From Winogradskya humida (GTDB lineage Bacteria; Actinomycetota; Actinomycetes; Mycobacteriales; Micromonosporaceae): a DNA stretch of 64,000 nt. Positions 35,183 through 45,039 of the stretch are shown in pieces; within the stretch, counting starts at the first letter, position 1; each line of letters opens with the position of its first letter. The notes beneath the pieces were generated by a model. The model worked only from the letters and a program-made list of their open reading frames with translations, made no database searches and was not told the origin of the DNA. A program made the position numbers and the translations under genes. The stretch is taken from positions 1 to 64,000 of the forward strand of contig NZ_BOMN01000117.1 in the NCBI RefSeq assembly GCF_016862215.1. The letters are read 5' to 3'.

Positions 35183-36175
35183 ATGCCGCAAGAATCCTTG
35201 CACCGCGTAGTGGTCCTGGTCGACGAGAACTCGAACCCGTTCGAGCTGGGCTGTGCGACCGAGGTCTTCGGCCTGCACCGCCCCGAGCTGGGCCGCGACC
35301 TCTACGACTTCCGCCTCTGCGCGGCCGGTCCGATGACCCGCATGCGCGACGGCTTCTTCACCCTGACCGGCGTCGCCCCGCTGACCGAGGTCGACCGGGC
35401 GGACACGGTGATCGTCCCGAACCGCCCGGATGTCGAGGTCCCCCGCCGCCCCCAGGTCCTGGACGCGATCCGCCGGGCCCACGCCCGCGGCGCCCGCCTG
35501 ATCGGTTTCTGCAGCGGCGCCTTCACCCTGGCCGAAGCCGGCGTCCTCGACGGCCGCCGCGCCACCGCCCACTGGCAGTGGGCGGACGCCTTCCGCGAAC
35601 GGTTCCCGCAGGTCGAGCTGGAGCAGGACGTCCTGTTCGTGGATGACGGCGACATCCTCACCGCAGCCGGCAGCGCGGCCGCCCTCGACCTTGGCCTGCA
35701 CGTGGTCCGCCGCGACCACGGCGCCGAGATCGCCAGCGCGGTGAGCCGCCGCCTGGTCTTCGCCGCCCACCGCGACGGCGGCCAGCGCCAGTTCATCGAA
35801 CGCCCGATCCCCGACATCCCGGACCATTCCCTGGCACCGCTGCTGGCCTGGGCGCAGCAGAACCTGGACCAGCCGCTGACCATCCGGGACCTCGCCGACC
35901 AGGCCGCGACCAGCCAGGCGACCCTGCACCGCCGCTTCCGCACGGAACTAGGCACCACTCCCCTGGCCTGGCTGACCGGCGAACGCCTGACCCTCGCCCG
36001 CCGCCTGATCGAACGCGGTGAAGCCCGCCTCGACGTCGTCGCCCGCCGCAGCGGCCTCGGCACGGCAACCAACCTACGCTCCCTGATGCGCCGCGAGACC
36101 GGCCTCACCCCGACCCAGTACCGCCTGCGCTTCGGCGTGAACCCGCTCGCGGGTCGCGGGCAAAAGCAGGTGTGA
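35183..36175 (+). CDS. GlxA-family transcriptional regulator (DJ-1/PfpI plus AraC)
   Basis: A 330-residue regulator with an N-terminal DJ-1/PfpI-like domain, including the nucleophile-elbow cysteine in LIGFCSGAFTLAEAG. A C-terminal AraC domain has helix-turn-helix motifs TIRDLADQAATSQATLHRRF and LDVVARRSGLGTATNLRSL. The N-terminal domain probably senses a small metabolite. The start is the ATG at 35183. The divergent cupin gene is the natural target candidate. Confidence 0.92.
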   Translation: MPQESLHRVVVLVDENSNPFELGCATEVFGLHRPELGRDLYDFRLCAAGPMTRMRDGFFTLTGVAPLTEVDRADTVIVPNRPDVEVPRRPQVLDAIRRAHARGARLIGFCSGAFTLAEAGVLDGRRATAHWQWADAFRERFPQVELEQDVLFVDDGDILTAAGSAAALDLGLHVVRRDHGAEIASAVSRRLVFAAHRDGGQRQFIERPIPDIPDHSLAPLLAWAQQNLDQPLTIRDLADQAATSQATLHRRFRTELGTTPLAWLTGERLTLARRLIERGEARLDVVARRSGLGTATNLRSLMRRETGLTPTQYRLRFGVNPLAGRGQKQV

Positions 36176-36230
36176 GCATTTCTGATGAGGTTCCCGTCGG
36201 CCGGCCAATGGACCATGGTCCGGGCGCACG

Positions 36231-36704
36231 ATGACCGCCGTGTACCTGTCGGCTGACACAACCAGCGATGTCTATCTCTGCGTCGACGATCGGTACACTC
36301 CGCAGAGAACACCCGCGCAGATCCGGACGATCGACCTCGACGGCAGGACCGCATACCTGGCCGACACCGGGCCGGCAACCGGGACCGCGACCGGGCAGCC
36401 GACGTCGGTGCTGAGTTGGCAACGCCGTCTGCGGGCGTTCAAGGACAACACGATCCTCACCCTCGCCGACCCCGCCTCCACTGCCACGCTCAGCGTCAGT
36501 CTCGTGCCCCACCCCACCTACCTGGACGGCCTGCAACAGATTCGTATCGGTGCCCGCCGCGGCGAGATCATCCGGACCTCCGACGGCTGGTTACTGCAGG
36601 TGGAGCCGGCGGACGGCCGGGCGTTCCAGCTGCAGGCGCCGGCTCAGCTGAACCTCGACCATGTCATAGCCATCGCCGAGCAGGTCAGCGTTCGACCGGA
36701 GTGA
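36231..36704 (+). CDS. Hypothetical protein
   Basis: A 157-residue soluble protein, rich in beta strands and threonine (SVYLCVDDRYTPQ-like start, then TAYLADTGPATGTATGQPTSV). I recognise no family. Codon composition matches neighbouring genes, which supports coding. It overlaps the 3' end of the convergent helicase by 20 bases. Confidence 0.55.
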   Translation: MTAVYLSADTTSDVYLCVDDRYTPQRTPAQIRTIDLDGRTAYLADTGPATGTATGQPTSVLSWQRRLRAFKDNTILTLADPASTATLSVSLVPHPTYLDGLQQIRIGARRGEIIRTSDGWLLQVEPADGRAFQLQAPAQLNLDHVIAIAEQVSVRPE

Positions 36705-39700
36705 CTCCCAGTTCGTCGATGCGTTGCCAGAGGGGGCGTAGGGCGGCTTCCGGTTCGCGGTTGAAGATGCTGCCGCGGATCCTGACGAAGACGCAGTTGC
36801 CCACCCGCTCCAGGACGGCCTGCCTGCGCATGTCGCGTTCCCACTGCTCCGGGCCCTGGTACGCGTCCCCGTCGCATTCGATCGCGAGACGGCGGCCGTC
36901 CGGGGCGTTGAGGATGAAGTCGATGCGGTAGCCGCCGATGGCGTACTGGACGATCGGGTCGAAGCCTCGTCGGGTCAGGCGGCGCAGCACCTCGGCCTCG
37001 AAGTCGTTCTCGGGTTTTCCTGCCGGCGATGACGATGTGCCGAGGTTCTGCGCGTAGTTGAGCAGCAGGGCGCGGGCGTCGTCGGCGTTCAGGGAGGCGG
37101 CGCGTACCGAGTGGAAGATCCAGAGCTGGTCACGGGCGCGGGAGGCGGCGACGTTGACGCGGCGGTGGTATTCGCGCTTGGTGAAGGCCGCGAGCCGGCC
37201 GTCGTTGTCGGAGACCACCATGGACACGAGGACCACGTCGCGTTCGTCGCCCTGGAACGTGTACGCGTCGCCCACGCGCAGGCGGCGGGCCTCCATCTCG
37301 TCCTCGCCGATGGTCTCGCGGAGCTTGGCGAGCAGGTAGTTCGCCTGGCCGCTCGTGCTGAGGAGGCTGATCACGCCGAGCGTGCGACCGGCGTAGGCAG
37401 GGTCCGCGACGATACGCGCGATCCGGTCGGCCAGCGCGTCCGCCTCGGGCACGTTGACGTCGCCGAACGGGGGAAGCGGACGGCGTACGCCGTCCGGGAT
37501 GAACTGCGTGCGTACGGGATCAAGTGCCGGACGGTCCGCACGCAGCGGCTGGATCTTCCCGTCGTAGTAATGGCGTGAGGAGAAGCTGATGATCTGCGGG
37601 ACGCAGCGGAAGTGTTCGGTGAGCAGGATGCGTTCCGGTGAGCGCCGCACCGCGTGGTCGTAGAGCGACGACTCCGGGTCGAAGTGCTCGGCTGACGGGA
37701 CGTCGCGCAGGTGGCTGTTGATCAGGCCGGTGACCGCGCCGACAAAGCCGAGCTGCGGGCCGATCTGCTGGTCGTCGCCGACCACCACGGCCCGTTCGGC
37801 GAGCGACAGCACGGGGAGCGAGAACAGGTCCGCCTGCGAAGCCTCGTCCACGATCACCACGTCGAAGTGCGCGCCGCCCGCGAACTGTTCGATCGCCCGG
37901 TCCACGGACATGACCCAGACGGGTACGGCTTCGACCGCTGATTCCATCGCCCGTTGCGCGTGCGCCTGCCAGGCCGCGGCGCTGCGCCCGGTCCCCTTGC
38001 CGATCTTGCGCAAGGCGGTGGTCCAGTCGGCGAGCGCGGCCCGGCGCCGATCGTCGAGCGACCGCGCAACCTCCAGCCACGCCGACGCCACCACGAGGTC
38101 ACCCGTGAGCCTGCGAATCTTGTCGCGTCCCTGTTCGACGCGGCGGTTCAGCACGGCCGGGTCGACCGCGCCGACCACCTGGTCGAACCACGTCTGCACC
38201 TGCCGCCACCGCCAGGCCCGCAGGCACGCGGCACCGGAGACGGCCGGCACCGATCCGGCGTCCACCTGCCCGGCCCATATCGGCGCCATTTCGGCAAGCC
38301 TGGCATGCAAAGCCAGATACCGGTTCACCTCATCGCGCAGGGCAAGCAGCCGCCGGGTTTCGGCCAGCGCTTCGTCCCAGCCGTCAAGGGTGCGCCAGGC
38401 CGCGGCGAGCTGCGGCCACGGCGCGAGACCGTCGGCCACCGCGCGGTCGGCGTCGTCCAGCCGATCAAGTTCGAAGACCACGGGCGCGTCGTCCAGCAGG
38501 GTCTCGATCTCCGCGAGCCGGGCAGGATCAAGATCAAGTTCTTCCTGGGGTACGAGCGAAGCCAAGCGACCGGACAGCTCAGGCCACTCCCGCGCATCCC
38601 ATCCGAGCGACTGAGCCGCCTCAGCGAGCAGGCCACCGGCCCACACCTCCGGATCGCCCTCGCGCGGCGGAATGCCGAGCCGCTGCACCCATTCCGCCCA
38701 GTGCTCGCCGAGCCGGCGCTGAGCCTGCTGCCGCCGCACCCACGCCATGGCAACGTCGACGTCCGCCACGGTTCGCAGCGGTTCGTCGTCCACGCGTACG
38801 TCCTCGGCGAGTTTGAACAGTGCGGCCTGGAGCAGCCGGTTGACACCCTTGCCGGCGGTGAACCGGGATCGCAGCTCACCAAGACCGGCCATAAGCCGTT
38901 TGGGTTCCGCGGCGAGCTGCTTCGGGACGGCGACGCGGTGGCCCGCGAGTGTTCGCGTCAGGTCAGCGAGCGACTGCTGCAGCGACTCGGTGGCGGTCAC
39001 GTGATCGGCCCAGACCGTCGCCCAGTGCGGATCGGCGAGCAGTCGTCCGAGCCGGTCGGTCCAGGTGCCCGCGCGACGGTTCAGCCAGGCGACCGCGTCG
39101 CGGAGTCCGTCGAGGAGAGCGGTCAGGGATTCGGGGCCCAGGGTGCGTACCGAATAAGGGTCAACACCGGCCGACGCCAGGCGCGACACCCGCTGCGAGG
39201 CCGCCGCCCGATCAGCCCGGTCCTGTTTTGCCCGCGCCGCATCGGGCAGCGCCGCGACGTCCGGCAACTGCCGCACCGACGCCGCACGATCCGCGGGATT
39301 GAGCCGCCCGGCGAGCGCGAGCAACTCGCCGAACTCCTCCTCGGCAAGCGGCGGAACACCCTGACCGACCGCGTCCGGGATGCCGCCGCTGGTTGCCGCA
39401 TGCTCGCGGAGCCACGCCCCGGCCTCCGCGGGTGACAGCGCGGCGTCGTCGATGCGGTAGGTTGCCGACTCGTTCTCGGCGATCGCGCGCAGACCGCCGA
39501 GCGCCTGAGCCAGATCACCCTCGGCCTCCTCCAGGCGATGCGTCAACCGCTCGACCCTGCGGGCCTCCGCGGCTTTGTCGAGCGTGGCGGCCCGGTCGGA
39601 CAACTCACGCGCGGCGAGCTGCAACTGCACAAGCTGATCGGTGGTACGCCCGAGCACGGCAAGACACAACGCCCGCACCTCTTCCGGCAGCCCGTCGCGG

Positions 39701-40953
39701 AGCACCCGCAACGGATCCTCCTTCTGCGCGACGACCAGCACACGCTTCCCGTTCGCCATCAGATGACAGATCAGGTTGCGGATCGTGTGCGTCTTCCCCG
39801 TCCCGGGCGGCCCCTGCACCGCAACATTGCGATGCTGCGCCAACCGCCGCGCAATCGACTCCTGCGCCTCGTTCGTGGGCAACGGCATGAGCAGCCGCTC
39901 CCCGACCCGCTCCCAGTCCCCGGGCCGATCATCAGGCATCCGCAACTTGCTCGGCTCGTGCGCCACGATCGCGGACAGCGCCCCGATGCTCGCCGTATCC
40001 CCGGCCAGCAACCGATCGCGAAGGCTCTCCAAAAACCCGCGCAGCAGCCGCTGCTTCGGCCGCGCGAACAGCACACTCGTATCGACGATGTGCGGCCGCG
40101 TGCCGCCGCCCTTGGTGTTGCCCTGGTCCGGGTCCACGATCAGCTTGTCGTAGCCGAGCCGGCCGAGCGCACGCTCGAAGAACTCACGCCGGTCCAGGTC
40201 GTTCCACAGGTCGACCTCCAGGGTCCCGGCCGGTCCGGCCAGCGCGAGCAACTGGCCGAGATACCGTTCGTCGAGCCCCGCCAGCGCATCGGTCTGCAAC
40301 CGCGACGGCCCCTGCGGCGAGACGGTGATCAGAGAGCGGTCCGGCTCATACCCGATCAACACCGGCGTCGCGACCAGCGGATACCGCACCCGCTCCCCGT
40401 CGATGACGGTCTCCAGGATCCCGTGCCCCCAGACGAGCTCGGTGGTCGCCGCCGCCATGTCGATCTGATGCATCCGATCGAACAACTGCCGATGCACGGT
40501 CCGCGTCTGCTCCGCAGCCCGGCTCCGCCCCACCCACGGCCGCCAAACCTCCTCCCGCCAGGCCTCGAACCCGTCACCCGGTTCCTCCGCCGGAGACAGC
40601 TCCAGCTCCAGCTCCGGCTCCAGCTCCGGCTCTTCGGGAGCGCTGAACTCGGGCCTATCGGCTCTATCGGCTCTTTCGGCGGGAGGGAGCTCGTTGAGGC
40701 GGCGGCGGAGTTCGGCGGGGACCGGGGGTGAGCCCGGCAGATCGGGCAAACCGACCCGCAGCCAGGTCGTGCCGTCGGGGGCCGGGCCGACCTCGCACTC
40801 CGGGTGCGCGGGCAATTTGTCCAACCAGTGCGCGTCCCCGGGGACCGTGCGGGCGGGGCGCTCCATGTGGGCGCGCACGGCGAGCAGGTAGTCAGCGACG
40901 GAGACAGCCCTGTCCCGGATGACGGTGGGTGACTCCAGCTGCGGCTCGGGCAT
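36685..40953 (-). CDS. Large SF1 helicase with C-terminal nuclease domain
   Basis: A 1422-residue protein from the ATG at 40953. A ~370-residue N-terminal region precedes Walker A GPPGTGKT (381-388). After a long helical insertion come the Walker B VIVDEASQAD (D1036-E1037), VVGDDQQIGPQ and YTFQGDERDVVLVSMV, an UPF1-type SF1 helicase core. Residues ~1320-1415 form a PD-(D/E)XK/Vsr-like (MTES_1575-type) domain: FDPIVQYAIGGYRIDFI, LAIECDGDAYQG. This layout recurs in anti-phage helicase-nuclease proteins; defence is inferred. It is a single-gene unit. Confidence 0.88.
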   Translation of the reverse strand: MPEPQLESPTVIRDRAVSVADYLLAVRAHMERPARTVPGDAHWLDKLPAHPECEVGPAPDGTTWLRVGLPDLPGSPPVPAELRRRLNELPPAERADRADRPEFSAPEEPELEPELELELSPAEEPGDGFEAWREEVWRPWVGRSRAAEQTRTVHRQLFDRMHQIDMAAATTELVWGHGILETVIDGERVRYPLVATPVLIGYEPDRSLITVSPQGPSRLQTDALAGLDERYLGQLLALAGPAGTLEVDLWNDLDRREFFERALGRLGYDKLIVDPDQGNTKGGGTRPHIVDTSVLFARPKQRLLRGFLESLRDRLLAGDTASIGALSAIVAHEPSKLRMPDDRPGDWERVGERLLMPLPTNEAQESIARRLAQHRNVAVQGPPGTGKTHTIRNLICHLMANGKRVLVVAQKEDPLRVLRDGLPEEVRALCLAVLGRTTDQLVQLQLAARELSDRAATLDKAAEARRVERLTHRLEEAEGDLAQALGGLRAIAENESATYRIDDAALSPAEAGAWLREHAATSGGIPDAVGQGVPPLAEEEFGELLALAGRLNPADRAASVRQLPDVAALPDAARAKQDRADRAAASQRVSRLASAGVDPYSVRTLGPESLTALLDGLRDAVAWLNRRAGTWTDRLGRLLADPHWATVWADHVTATESLQQSLADLTRTLAGHRVAVPKQLAAEPKRLMAGLGELRSRFTAGKGVNRLLQAALFKLAEDVRVDDEPLRTVADVDVAMAWVRRQQAQRRLGEHWAEWVQRLGIPPREGDPEVWAGGLLAEAAQSLGWDAREWPELSGRLASLVPQEELDLDPARLAEIETLLDDAPVVFELDRLDDADRAVADGLAPWPQLAAAWRTLDGWDEALAETRRLLALRDEVNRYLALHARLAEMAPIWAGQVDAGSVPAVSGAACLRAWRWRQVQTWFDQVVGAVDPAVLNRRVEQGRDKIRRLTGDLVVASAWLEVARSLDDRRRAALADWTTALRKIGKGTGRSAAAWQAHAQRAMESAVEAVPVWVMSVDRAIEQFAGGAHFDVVIVDEASQADLFSLPVLSLAERAVVVGDDQQIGPQLGFVGAVTGLINSHLRDVPSAEHFDPESSLYDHAVRRSPERILLTEHFRCVPQIISFSSRHYYDGKIQPLRADRPALDPVRTQFIPDGVRRPLPPFGDVNVPEADALADRIARIVADPAYAGRTLGVISLLSTSGQANYLLAKLRETIGEDEMEARRLRVGDAYTFQGDERDVVLVSMVVSDNDGRLAAFTKREYHRRVNVAASRARDQLWIFHSVRAASLNADDARALLLNYAQNLGTSSSPAGKPENDFEAEVLRRLTRRGFDPIVQYAIGGYRIDFILNAPDGRRLAIECDGDAYQGPEQWERDMRRQAVLERVGNCVFVRIRGSIFNREPEAALRPLWQRIDELGVTPVER

Positions 40954-41049
40954 TCTTCGCAGGTTATCCCTTGCGGTCTCGTCCGGGGCAGCGCCGCACA
41001 CACCGCGACCGTTAATGTCGGCCCCACCCATCTATCCGACGGGGGAACA

Positions 41050-41955
41050 GTGTCCGCGAGCTTTGCCGCCGACCCGAACGATCCGCTGGTCAGCACTGAC
41101 TTTGTCGGCTGGTGGCGGCGCAGTTTCGCGCTTCTGCCCGCGACCTGGAAACCGCTCGCCCTGATCAACGGCATCGTGGCCGCCGCCGGCACGATCGTCA
41201 GCGTGCCCGCGCTGGTGCAGTTCGGCGTCACGCAGCGGCAGATCGAGGACGAGCTCGCGCGGCGCGGCCCCGGCGCGGACATCGACCTCCAGCCGTACCT
41301 TTCCGGTTTCGGCGCGGTGTTCGCCCTGATCCCGGTCACCGGCCTGCTCTACCTCATCGGCTCCCTCTTCTCGGTCGCCGTGGTCCTGGCTGCGGCAACC
41401 GGCCACACCACCAACCTGCGACCCGCCCCGACCGGCGCGGCCCAGACCAGCCCTGCCCAGACCGGCACGGCCCAAACCAGCCCGGCCCTGATCCGAATCG
41501 CCCTGACCAGCGCGACCCGCCGCCTTCCGGCCCTGGTCGGCTGGTCGATCCTCGCGTTCGTCCTGGGCGTCGTGGCGTTCGGTTTGTGCTTCCTGCCGGT
41601 CATCTACGTCGGCGCGGTCCTGACAGTGCTCCCCGTCGTGGTCCTCGTGGAGCGGACGAACGCGATCGGCCGCTGCTTCACCCTCTTCCACGCGGACTTC
41701 GGCGTCGCGATCTCCCGGGTCTCCACCATCGGCGGCCTCACCGTCGCGGGCGGCCTCGTCACCGAGCTCCTCGACCTCGTCGCCGCGGCAGTCTTCTCCG
41801 GCACGACCAGCACCGGCTACGCGATAACCGCGGCCGTCCTGCAGGGCATCTTCTGGTTCGCCGCCGGCATCGTCCTGACCCCGCTCCTGCTCACCGCGTA
41901 CGCCGACATGCGCGCCCGCCACGAACCGTTCGCCACCGCAACCCTCACCCCGTGA
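41050..41955 (+). CDS. Multi-pass membrane protein
   Basis: A 301-residue protein from a GTG. It has about six hydrophobic segments (around 30-50, 85-120, 160-195, 220-245 and 255-285). The layout is like the DUF7847/glycerophosphodiesterase-type membrane domain. Between two helices lies a low-complexity loop in which TGAAQTSPAQ is nearly repeated. Divergent from the helicase gene by 96 bases. No function is assignable. Confidence 0.75.
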   Translation: MSASFAADPNDPLVSTDFVGWWRRSFALLPATWKPLALINGIVAAAGTIVSVPALVQFGVTQRQIEDELARRGPGADIDLQPYLSGFGAVFALIPVTGLLYLIGSLFSVAVVLAAATGHTTNLRPAPTGAAQTSPAQTGTAQTSPALIRIALTSATRRLPALVGWSILAFVLGVVAFGLCFLPVIYVGAVLTVLPVVVLVERTNAIGRCFTLFHADFGVAISRVSTIGGLTVAGGLVTELLDLVAAAVFSGTTSTGYAITAAVLQGIFWFAAGIVLTPLLLTAYADMRARHEPFATATLTP

Positions 41956-42006
41956 CCCACCACCCGCCACGCCGTCGACCACGCTGGTGAGGGCGGCCGG
42001 ATCGGC

Positions 42007-42717
42007 CTAGCGTTCTTCGGGGTCGCGCCCCTGGGCGGATCTGCCGCCGTCGACAGGGATGATCGCGCCGGTGATGAAGCTCGCGGCGTCGGAGAGCAGA
42101 AACGCCACCGCGTCCGCGACCTCGGTAGCCCGCCCGAGCCGTCCGAGCGGCTGCAACAGCGCAATCTCCCGGGCGAATTCCTCCCCGTGCGCGTCGGACC
42201 GCGACGTGGCGACAGAACCCAGAGCAACCGCATTTACGCGTACGCCCCGGGGCCCGTAATCAACCGCAAGCGCCCGGGTGAGCCCTTCCACAGCCGCTTT
42301 CGCGGTGGCGTAAGCAAGCGCACCGCGCACAGCCCGCTGCCCCTGATGCGACGAAACGTTGACGATCGCCGGGCACCCCGCCCCGATCGCCGCCGCACTG
42401 CCCACGATGACCGGGTTGAGGTTGCGCCCGATCAGCGAGGCGACGCGCAGCGGGTCCTCATGCAGCCACGCGTCCTCGAAGATGGCGGCGTTGTTGACCC
42501 ACCCGGTCAACGGCTCCCCCACCGCAGCAGCCCGGGCGGCAACCGCGGGATCCGACGCGTCGCCGATCACCGGCACGATCCGGTCCTGACCGGACGCCCA
42601 TGCCAGCGTCGACGCGTCGAGCTCGATGACCGCCACGTGCCCACCGCCCGCGACGAGCCGTTCCACGATTGCCCGCCCGATCCCACGCCCGCCACCTGTG
42701 ACGACATACCAGCTCAT
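42007..42717 (-). CDS. Short-chain dehydrogenase/reductase
   Basis: A 236-residue classical SDR. It contains the NAD(P) motif TGGGRGIGRAIVE, the NNAAIF segment, the catalytic serine in VNVSSHQG and YATAK (YxxxK), followed by PLGRLGRATEVADAVAFLLSD. It is last in an operon after the racemase, overlapping it by four bases. It may reduce or oxidise an intermediate of the hydantoin pathway, by inference. Confidence 0.9.
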   Translation of the reverse strand: MSWYVVTGGGRGIGRAIVERLVAGGGHVAVIELDASTLAWASGQDRIVPVIGDASDPAVAARAAAVGEPLTGWVNNAAIFEDAWLHEDPLRVASLIGRNLNPVIVGSAAAIGAGCPAIVNVSSHQGQRAVRGALAYATAKAAVEGLTRALAVDYGPRGVRVNAVALGSVATSRSDAHGEEFAREIALLQPLGRLGRATEVADAVAFLLSDAASFITGAIIPVDGGRSAQGRDPEER

Positions 42718-43439
42718 ACCGTGAATCTACGCAGGATGCCCGTGTACGCCTTGGGCGGCGGCTGCGCGTACTCGGAACGTGCGGAAGTGCGCAGTCCCAG
42801 CGTGACCAGCGACTGCGCGAAGAGGGTTGCGGCGGCGACGCCGTCCACGACCGGGACGCCGAGCGCCGCCGACACCTTCTCGGCGAGGTCCGCCATGCCC
42901 GCGCAGCCGAGCACGAGCACGTCGGAGTCGTCGTCGTGCAGGGCGGTGCGGCCGAGGGCGACGACCCGGTCCAGCACGTCGGGGTCCTTGTCCAGCTCGA
43001 GCACCGGGATGTCGCAGGCGTGGACGCCGCGGCACGGGGAGCCGTAGCGCGTGGCGAGTTCGTGCGCTCGTCCGCGCGTACGGTCAAGAGTGGTGACCAC
43101 GCTGAAACCGCGACCGAGCAGTGCCGCGGCGTGCATCGCCGCTTCTGCGATGCCGACGACCGGACCGTGCGCAAGCTCGCGGGCCGCATCCAGGCCGGGG
43201 TCGCCGAAGCAGGCGATCACGTACGCGTCGACGCCCTCGGTCTCGCCGCGGGCGATCTCGGTGAGGATGCCGGGAACGCTGAGCGCCTCGTCGTAGTGGC
43301 TCTCGATGGAGGCCGGTCCCATGCTGGGATTGACCGCGTCGAGGCGGGTGCCCGGACCGGCGACGGCCCGGGCACTCTCCTCGATCTTCGCGGTCATCGC
43401 CGCCGTGGTGTTGGGGTTGATGACCCGGAGAAACATCAA
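42714..43439 (-). CDS. Asp/Glu/hydantoin racemase family protein
   Basis: A 241-residue cofactor-independent racemase of the hydantoin racemase type. It opens MFLRVINPNTTAAMTAKIEE and has the two active-site cysteines in IACFGDPGLDAA and LVLGCAGMADL. It overlaps the permease stop and the SDR start by four bases each, so these three genes form one operon. The substrate is probably a 5-substituted hydantoin or allantoin. Confidence 0.9.
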   Translation of the reverse strand: MMFLRVINPNTTAAMTAKIEESARAVAGPGTRLDAVNPSMGPASIESHYDEALSVPGILTEIARGETEGVDAYVIACFGDPGLDAARELAHGPVVGIAEAAMHAAALLGRGFSVVTTLDRTRGRAHELATRYGSPCRGVHACDIPVLELDKDPDVLDRVVALGRTALHDDDSDVLVLGCAGMADLAEKVSAALGVPVVDGVAAATLFAQSLVTLGLRTSARSEYAQPPPKAYTGILRRFTV

Positions 43440-44956
43440 ACAGCGACCGTGTCGGTGGCCGGCTCAACCGGAGTTGACGTGCGCCACTGGTTCGCGGTCA
43501 TCAACAGGTAGCTGACGAAGCCGAGGCCCATACCGATGAACCAGCTGTACTGGGCGGTGGTGTGCATGCCCGGGCCGCCGCTCCAGAGCACCGGCACCAT
43601 GGCGACGACCGCGCCGATCGCCGTGGCGATGATGGCCGGCGGGTTGTAGCCCTTGCGGTACCAGTAGCGGCCCTCGGGCGCCATGGTGAACAGGTCGTCC
43701 ACGACCACCTGCTGCTTCTTGACCAGGTAGTAGTCGGCGATCAGCACTCCGAACAGCGGGCCGATGAAGGCGCCGAGCGTCTCCAGCGTGTAGTGGATGA
43801 CGTCCGGGTTGTTGTAGAGGTTCCACGGGGTGATCAGCACCGATCCGACCGCCGCGATCATGCCGCCGGCGCGCCAGCTGATCTTCTGCGGGCTGACGTT
43901 CGAGAAGTCGAACGCGGGTGAGATGAAGTTCGCGACGATGTTGATGCCGATCGTGGCGATGCTGAAGGTGAGCGCGCCGAGCACGATCGCGAACGTGCTG
44001 TCGATGCGGGCGACCGTCGCGACCGGGTCGGTGATGAGCTCGCCGAAGACCGGGATGGTCAGCGACGAGGTGATGACGACCAGGAGCGAGAAGGCCAGGA
44101 AGTTCACGGGCAGGCCGAGCACGTTGCCGGTCTTGACCGCCTTGAACGACTTGCCGTAGCGGGAGAAGTCCCCGAAGTTCAGCATCGGGCCGGAGAAGTA
44201 CGACACGACCAGGGCGATCGCGCCGAGCATGATCGGGATGGCGTCGGCACCCTTGTACTTCACCTCGCCGAGGCTGAGGTTGATGTGCCCCCACCCGGCC
44301 TTGTAGATGAGGTATCCGGCGAGCGCGATCATCACGACGTAGACGGCCGGGCCGCAGAAGTCGATGAACCGGCGGATCGTCTCCATGCCCGTCCAGAAGA
44401 CCGCGGCCTGCAGGACCCAGAGCACCGCGTACGAACACCAGCCGAGCAGCGGCAGCCCGAGGAAGCCGTACTGGTTGACATCCGCGTACGGCGCCAGGTC
44501 CGGGAACAGCTTCAGCACCACGACGTCGAGCGCGGCGCTGGCCAGGTAGGTCTGGATGCCGTACCAGGCGACGGCGATCGCGCCGCGGATGATGGCCGGC
44601 ACGTTGGCGCCGAGCACCCCGAAGACCGTGCGGCAGATGACCGGGTAGGGCACCCCGGCCTGCTGGCTCGGCTTGGCGACCAGGTTGCAGAAGAAGTAGA
44701 CGATGGTGATGCCGACGAGCAGCGAGACCAGCACCTGCCAGCTCGACAGCCCGAGCGCGAACAGCGAACCCGCGGTCACGTACCCGCCGACGCTGTGCAC
44801 ATCGGACATCCAGAACGCGAAGATGTTGTACGAGCCCCACGTCTGCTTCTTCAGCGGCGCGAGATCCTCGTTGGTCAACCGTGGGTCGTATCCGGGCTTG
44901 ATGAGGCCGGCGCCGACCGGCATTCCGGCGGCCTCGACGAGATCGTTGTTTGTCAT
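43436..44956 (-). CDS. NCS1-family permease (hydantoin/allantoin-type)
   Basis: A 506-residue nucleobase:cation symporter-1 protein with twelve membrane helices. The NCS1 signature is visible early: KKQTWGSYNIFAFWMSDVHS and VAWYGIQTYLAS. It is similar to the benzyl-hydantoin permease Mhp1 and to PucI. The ATG at 44956 follows AGGAG at the right distance. The gene order with the racemase and a GntR regulator supports uptake of hydantoins or related ureides. Confidence 0.92.
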   Translation of the reverse strand: MTNNDLVEAAGMPVGAGLIKPGYDPRLTNEDLAPLKKQTWGSYNIFAFWMSDVHSVGGYVTAGSLFALGLSSWQVLVSLLVGITIVYFFCNLVAKPSQQAGVPYPVICRTVFGVLGANVPAIIRGAIAVAWYGIQTYLASAALDVVVLKLFPDLAPYADVNQYGFLGLPLLGWCSYAVLWVLQAAVFWTGMETIRRFIDFCGPAVYVVMIALAGYLIYKAGWGHINLSLGEVKYKGADAIPIMLGAIALVVSYFSGPMLNFGDFSRYGKSFKAVKTGNVLGLPVNFLAFSLLVVITSSLTIPVFGELITDPVATVARIDSTFAIVLGALTFSIATIGINIVANFISPAFDFSNVSPQKISWRAGGMIAAVGSVLITPWNLYNNPDVIHYTLETLGAFIGPLFGVLIADYYLVKKQQVVVDDLFTMAPEGRYWYRKGYNPPAIIATAIGAVVAMVPVLWSGGPGMHTTAQYSWFIGMGLGFVSYLLMTANQWRTSTPVEPATDTVAV

Positions 44957-45027
44957 GCCCACTCCTGGGGTCGAGCGGCTGAGTTGCAGCTCAACCTAGG
45001 AATGGCCTGTTTCGATTCGATGAGCGG

Positions 45028-45039
45028 AGATATATATCT
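45028..45039. promoter_or_regulatory. 12-bp palindrome, candidate GntR operator
   Basis: agatatatatct is a perfect 12-base palindrome, overlapping the stop codon of the GntR gene. It lies in the AT-rich 81-base gap ahead of the permease operon. Its position upstream of the permease suggests an operator for the FCD-type regulator; binding is inferred. Confidence 0.4.
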
